Assembly (NCBI GenBank): GCA_021325255.1
Contig: JAJPHP010000050.1
Coordinates: 1 to 64,000, forward strand
From: Nitrososphaerota archaeon
GTDB lineage: Archaea > Thermoproteota > Nitrososphaeria > Nitrososphaerales > CADDZS01
Direction: 5' to 3'
DNA: 64,000 nucleotides
Made by a program: the position numbers and the translations under genes. Below, piece after piece: positions 60,234-64,000 of this stretch. Every line of letters starts with the position of its first letter. Position 1 is the first letter of the stretch. The notes below the pieces were generated by a model, which did not search any database, was not told the DNA's origin, and saw nothing but the letters and a program-made list of their open reading frames with translations.

Positions 60234-60484
60234 GGTAGCGATAAAGATCGCCCTTGAATCTGGGCAATAAAAACTTTAACTGAATCTTGTTAAGATAACA
60301 AGTATTGCTAGAGCGAGCATTTTCTTAGAGTCTTTCTTCTTTCAATTATTCCCTATGACATTCACTTGACTCTCCGCTTCCGACTCCGGTATCTTAGTGT
60401 GAGTAATCGATGCTATTTTCACATCTTCTACCACCTTCATAGTCGTTTGAAACGAGAAATCGTATCGCTCTTTTCGCAATGCTC

Positions 60485-62080
60485 TCAGTGGCTTTCAAAG
60501 ATAGCCTGGAATCCTGCCACTTTTTCGACTATTGCCTTCCTCTCATCAATCGTTGGATTGGAAGGGTCCCTCGCACTTGGCAATCTGCCTAACTTCAGCA
60601 TTGCGGCTATGAGCAAAAGTCTCGCTTTCGTGGAGTCGAGATTGCTTCCTTCTATGGTTAGATCGGTTGGGTCAGTGATCACCTTGCCTCCCGGATCGCT
60701 GCGCCCAACCCTCACCACTGGCATGCCACTCGCCGCCGCAAACCAGAGTGCGAGAAGCTGTGCCGGTCCTCCAACTGCGTACGGCGACAACCCTTCAAAC
60801 ACAAGACCGTGAAGCTTCGGTCTTCCCGCCTGTTCCGATGATCTCTGGTCAATCATGGCTTTTTGGACCCAGCCCATTATGTCGGACTCACCGCGAGGAT
60901 CTCCGCTTTCGTCTTCTTGACTGTAGCTCGCGTACTTCACTATCCTCACTCGCGGTATGCTCTGGGGAATGAGTCTCCCCGTCCCATCCAGAATTTTAGT
61001 CTCTGTGCCATCTGAGAACTCGTGTTTAGAGGGGAGCTTGCTCACGTTAACTTCAGATTTGTGAGTGTGTTTGTACGCGGGTCTGTACCAAATCGAAACT
61101 CCGTCTTTGATGGAACCCAGGATGCCGCCGTGTCCGCCAGTCGCCTTGTAGTTGCCGGGCCTCGCGTCGGCCTTCTTGAACTCTCTTGAAGCGAAGATCA
61201 CCTGATCGGCGACCCCCACCGCGCCCAAGTCCTCTCCTTTTCCAGAAATGATATAGTCGACCGCGTCGATGATGTTTCTGTCACCGTCCGAGGAAACCTC
61301 GCCGTGCGGGCGCTGAGCTGCCACTCCTACTATTGGCAGTTTCGTATCTATGAGAAGGTTCAACCAGTATAGCGATTCCTCGAGCTGTGGGCTACCGTCG
61401 AGCCATATTCCTCCACAGTAGTCATTCTTCTTCAAAGATTCCTGCACAATGTTAGCCGCTGTGGCCAGGTCTCCTGCCCTAATTATTTTGGCAATTGGCT
61501 CTGGCCGGTAGGGGAAGTAGTGTACTCCCGCAATCTCACCTCTTGACCTGAATCCGCCTGGGGGAAGTACCCTTACGAAATCGAAATCAGCGCGTTTGTC
61601 CAGGACGCTACCCTCGCCGTCGGGCCCTCTTCCGGAAGTTGACCTATCAATTTCATCGAAAATTCTCGACGCGTCGGGATAGAAGAACTGCCTCCCTCCA
61701 AATCCAAGCGAAGGGTTCCACATGTCCGAGGCTTCGAAAGGTACGCCGTCCTTCGATCCTTGTACCTTCCTCCTCGCCATGTAGGGTAGGAGGTAGGGTC
61801 CGTCTTCGGGGGAAAGCGTTACTTCGTAGTAGTCCCTTCCGTCTTCGTGATAGACTTCCTTTGAATCGGCCTCGAGAGGGTGAGCGCTGAACTTTTTGAT
61901 CTTCACCGTGACGGGCTCATAAAGAAGCTGCGGCACAAGGTTGTCGTAGCGACCTTCGAGCCTCCTCTCTCCAGCAAGTCTGGCTTTGTTGCTTGTGACA
62001 AGCGGCGGGGAGTTTGCTACCGTGGCGTTGGGGCCTGAAAAAACTGCAATCCTTGGCTTCTCTTTTTGTCTCTCTGTCAT
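60485..62080 (-). CDS. asparaginase-family amidohydrolase with long N-terminal region
   Basis: 531 residues. The asparaginase core is seen at about 225-285: YCGGIWLDGSPQLEESLYWLNLLID (in pieces: LDGSPQLEESLYWLN), LPIVGVAAQRP, and SSDGDRNIIDAVDYI, matching the second catalytic block (HGTDTMEETAYWLN, AQRP, SADGPRNLLDAV) of L-asparaginases; the Thr-Asp of the block is replaced by Asp-Gly-Ser. The C-terminal domain has LHGLVFEGLSPYAVGG and SGMPVVRVGRSDPG. The first 190 residues are an extra domain with no recognised match. It may hydrolyse an open-chain amide made by the hydantoinase or taken up by the LIV-type transporter. Monocistronic, same strand as the transporter operon. Confidence 0.75.
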   Translation of the reverse strand: MTERQKEKPRIAVFSGPNATVANSPPLVTSNKARLAGERRLEGRYDNLVPQLLYEPVTVKIKKFSAHPLEADSKEVYHEDGRDYYEVTLSPEDGPYLLPYMARRKVQGSKDGVPFEASDMWNPSLGFGGRQFFYPDASRIFDEIDRSTSGRGPDGEGSVLDKRADFDFVRVLPPGGFRSRGEIAGVHYFPYRPEPIAKIIRAGDLATAANIVQESLKKNDYCGGIWLDGSPQLEESLYWLNLLIDTKLPIVGVAAQRPHGEVSSDGDRNIIDAVDYIISGKGEDLGAVGVADQVIFASREFKKADARPGNYKATGGHGGILGSIKDGVSIWYRPAYKHTHKSEVNVSKLPSKHEFSDGTETKILDGTGRLIPQSIPRVRIVKYASYSQEDESGDPRGESDIMGWVQKAMIDQRSSEQAGRPKLHGLVFEGLSPYAVGGPAQLLALWFAAASGMPVVRVGRSDPGGKVITDPTDLTIEGSNLDSTKARLLLIAAMLKLGRLPSARDPSNPTIDERKAIVEKVAGFQAIFESH

Positions 62081-62123
62081 TGCGGTGTATACTTCGCAGC
62101 GAGATGCGATGGAGGCGTGCTAA

Positions 62124-64000
62124 TTACAGATTGCGCTCATGCCTCCTTCTCACTAACACGCCGGACATGCCCGCAAGTAGAGCCAAAACCACAAAAACAG
62201 TTGCGAGAACAGTGTAGTTGTAGCTGAATGATGCCTCCACGGTCGTTGGAGAAGAGACGACCAAGGAGTAGGAAGGCGACGCTCCCGCGCTGACGTTTTC
62301 GACATTCCATCCGCTGACAGCGTAGAGAAATGAGGAAGATGGCGTTGCCTCAAACGATACGCTCGTTCCGGGCGGAACGTAGATTGTCTCCGATGAGCCA
62401 GCGCTCAATTGTCCCGTCGTTGAACCGTAGCTGTAAGATAACTCGCCATTCGCTCCGGCACTGATTGTTAGTCCAGCATAGAATTCAGCCGTTTCGTTTG
62501 CAGGTCCGTTAACAGAAAACGTAATGCTCGAAGAGGTGCTGTTGGAAGAGGCGGTGCCGTCCCACTTCGAAAACTCCCAACCGGGACTGGCTCTTGCCGA
62601 AATTGTAACAACCTGTCCCGCATTGAACCAGCCACTCAATGGCTGGATCAAACCTCCTGAGCGGACGTTCTGAGATACTGCGACAAAGTACTGGTGTTGA
62701 TAGCTGAAAAGCATCTGACCGGGAGATTTGATAGTCCCAGTCGTGTTTGTAGCGTTTAGGTCAATCCACCTCTCCAAGCTGGAGGAGGAAGAGCTGTTAA
62801 GGAGCGCGGTCGCTGTCCACTTTGAGGCGGAATCTATCCACAACTCCTTGCTCTGCTGAGAGTTAAGCGTGGTACTTGTTGCCAATCCGCCACTCTGGAA
62901 GTTGAATTCAGGCGGTGCAAACCCCGACCCTCCACCAACAACCTGGAACCGCACCGCCACTAGGTACTGGTGATAATATACTGGATTCAGTGTAACAGAT
63001 CCCGTGACATTTCCGCTGCCCTGTGTTGTCTCAAGATCCCATCTTTCAGAGACGCTGCTTCCGTTGATCACCGCAGTGTAAGAGTAGGGCGACCCAGCAT
63101 CGACCCACATCTTTGAACCAGAAGCAGACACGTTGGCCGAAGAAGGCGAGCCAAACGATCGGAAAGTAACGCTCGGAGTCTGTGGAGGTGCCGCTCCATC
63201 TAAGCTCTGAAAATCAAAAGTAACATAATATTGGTGGAAGTACACAAACGTCATGTTGAGCGGAGTTGTCGCATTTCCAGAGGCGGTCTGGTTCGAAATC
63301 CAGCGCTCACTTGAAGTGGAACCGGGCAGGATCGCCCCAACATACCAGGTGCTCCCATAGTCGACGTAGAATACTCCCTGAACATTTCCAAGCGATTCCA
63401 CCTTGCTCACACCGTTGTAGGTATAATTCAGGACCGGCTCGCTAGAGGTTGCTCCAGCGCCGCGGAGTGAGAATCCAAGTGTGAGGGGAATCGCCTCTCT
63501 GATCGTAAGTTCAAATTCAGTCGAACTGCTTCCCAGGGCGGAGCTCACTGTGACATCTATTGGGTATGTACCCGGAGGGGTTGAGAGTGAAGCAGAAATA
63601 TTTAGAGCATCGATTGCTCCAGTCGTGGCAAGCGGAACCTGGGTACTTTCAAAGTGCGCGCTCGTCCCCTGAGGTAGCCCAGAAACTGAGAGGGAGGCCG
63701 AACCTGTCGCTCCTACAACCGTCGCGACAAGCGACTGCGAAGCCCCCTGTGTCACTTCACCAGAGCCCGCCGAGAGCGACACGAGTATCTGTGCAAAGTT
63801 CGCATATATCGTCCCTGGTCCCAGGATGGTGGCGTTCGTGGAAGAGGACTTTACACTCGTAAACGAAATGAAGCCAGCCGACGCGTTCCATCCGGCGAAA
63901 AAGTCGGGGCTGTTTGCCTGCGCGCTGATGCTGATTGAAGAGAGAGCTACGTACCAGTTTGTTCCCGAAGGAGTAGTAGTTCCACCGCCAGATGGATTCG
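62124..64000 (-). CDS. large repeat-containing cell-surface protein, 5' end outside the window
   Basis: The frame is open from 62124 through the end of the window (625 or more residues); the GTG at 63782 is only an internal codon. Parts, in order from the window edge: Ser/Thr/Ala-rich beta domain; an Ig-like region with GTYPIDVTVSSALG; three tandem repeats of about 85-90 residues sharing SERW, then T-x-N/L and Y-x-HQY (near SSERWISNQ, VSERWDLET, LERWIDLNA); an InlB-type segment (SPGWEFSKWDGT); a Tyr/Gly-rich segment; and a C-terminal helix VFVVLALLAGMSGVLV followed by RRRHERNL. This is the layout of an archaeal adhesin or S-layer-associated protein anchored by its C-terminus. Many NxS/T sites suggest N-glycosylation. 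Confidence 0.8.
   Translation of the reverse strand, partial: NPSGGGTTTPSGTNWYVALSSISISAQANSPDFFAGWNASAGFISFTSVKSSSTNATILGPGTIYANFAQILVSLSAGSGEVTQGASQSLVATVVGATGSASLSVSGLPQGTSAHFESTQVPLATTGAIDALNISASLSTPPGTYPIDVTVSSALGSSSTEFELTIREAIPLTLGFSLRGAGATSSEPVLNYTYNGVSKVESLGNVQGVFYVDYGSTWYVGAILPGSTSSERWISNQTASGNATTPLNMTFVYFHQYYVTFDFQSLDGAAPPQTPSVTFRSFGSPSSANVSASGSKMWVDAGSPYSYTAVINGSSVSERWDLETTQGSGNVTGSVTLNPVYYHQYLVAVRFQVVGGGSGFAPPEFNFQSGGLATSTTLNSQQSKELWIDSASKWTATALLNSSSSSSLERWIDLNATNTTGTIKSPGQMLFSYQHQYFVAVSQNVRSGGLIQPLSGWFNAGQVVTISARASPGWEFSKWDGTASSNSTSSSITFSVNGPANETAEFYAGLTISAGANGELSYSYGSTTGQLSAGSSETIYVPPGTSVSFEATPSSSFLYAVSGWNVENVSAGASPSYSLVVSSPTTVEASFSYNYTVLATVFVVLALLAGMSGVLVRRRHERNL

Noticed and set aside
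1..64000. CRISPR array, rRNA, tRNA or transposase genes
   Set aside because: No regularly spaced repeats, conserved rRNA segments, tRNA T-arm/acceptor patterns or DDE/serine recombinase motifs were found by reading both strands; faint copies could be missed.

Overview
The window looks archaeal, most likely Thermoproteota of the Nitrososphaeria type, and the organism looks like a heterotroph rather than an ammonia oxidiser (no ammonia-oxidation genes are present). The evidence is: archaeal TATA boxes shortly upstream of several starts, frequent TTG and GTG starts with little Shine-Dalgarno signal, a bacterio-opsin-activator type HTH regulator, an Lrp/AsnC-type double-HTH regulator, binding proteins held by an N-terminal membrane helix followed by a Ser/Thr-rich linker, a thiolase paired with a DUF35 zinc-ribbon/OB protein, and MoaD/SAMP-like ubiquitin-fold proteins ending in Gly-Gly. 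The taxonomic placement is inference. No rRNA, tRNA, CRISPR array or insertion sequence was recognised.

1-10 kb is a mixed accessory region: a flavodoxin-like gene, small membrane proteins, an HTH regulator, a sensor histidine kinase with a single-domain response regulator, and an SDR oxidoreductase. Four genes here appear broken by frameshifts (flavodoxin N-terminus, a membrane protein, a glyoxalase/VOC protein and a secreted beta-propeller protein). This is either real decay or local sequence error.

10.2-29 kb is the centrepiece: what looks like a complete myo-inositol catabolic locus on two sets of operons. IolG (24105), an IolE-like TIM barrel (19246), IolD (26167), IolB (13081), IolC (27964), a class I DhnA-type aldolase in the place of IolJ (25242) and a CoA-acylating methylmalonate/malonate-semialdehyde dehydrogenase IolA (10229) would carry inositol to DHAP plus acetyl-CoA. 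A five-gene dipeptide/oligosaccharide-type ABC importer shares an operon with the IolE-like gene and is the probable uptake system. A DegT-family aminotransferase, a DMT exporter/importer and a ParB-like regulator with an NTF2-like tail (split by a frameshift) belong to the same neighbourhood.

29-41 kb holds a surface protein, regulators, a class III CoA-transferase, a first respiratory molybdoenzyme operon (catalytic subunit, MoaD-like protein, four-cluster ferredoxin, cytochrome b-type anchor), an FAD monooxygenase, a membrane protein and a thiolase/DUF35 pair. 41-46 kb is a poorly recognisable block of unknown proteins, including a Tat-exported protein and a 591-residue Gly/Ser-rich protein, followed by a nearly 1 kb gene-free stretch with strong hairpins, a 34-bp near-palindrome and a candidate ncRNA.

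46-62 kb contains a NicX-like ring-cleaving dioxygenase/M29-fold protein, a second molybdoenzyme operon paralogous to the first but with a different gene order, a divergent pair of isochorismatase-family amidase and hydantoinase, a complete branched-chain/amide type ABC importer (LivFGMHK) and an asparaginase-like amidohydrolase. Together these suggest scavenging of cyclic amides or N-heterocycles. The window ends inside a large repeat-containing, C-terminally anchored surface protein.
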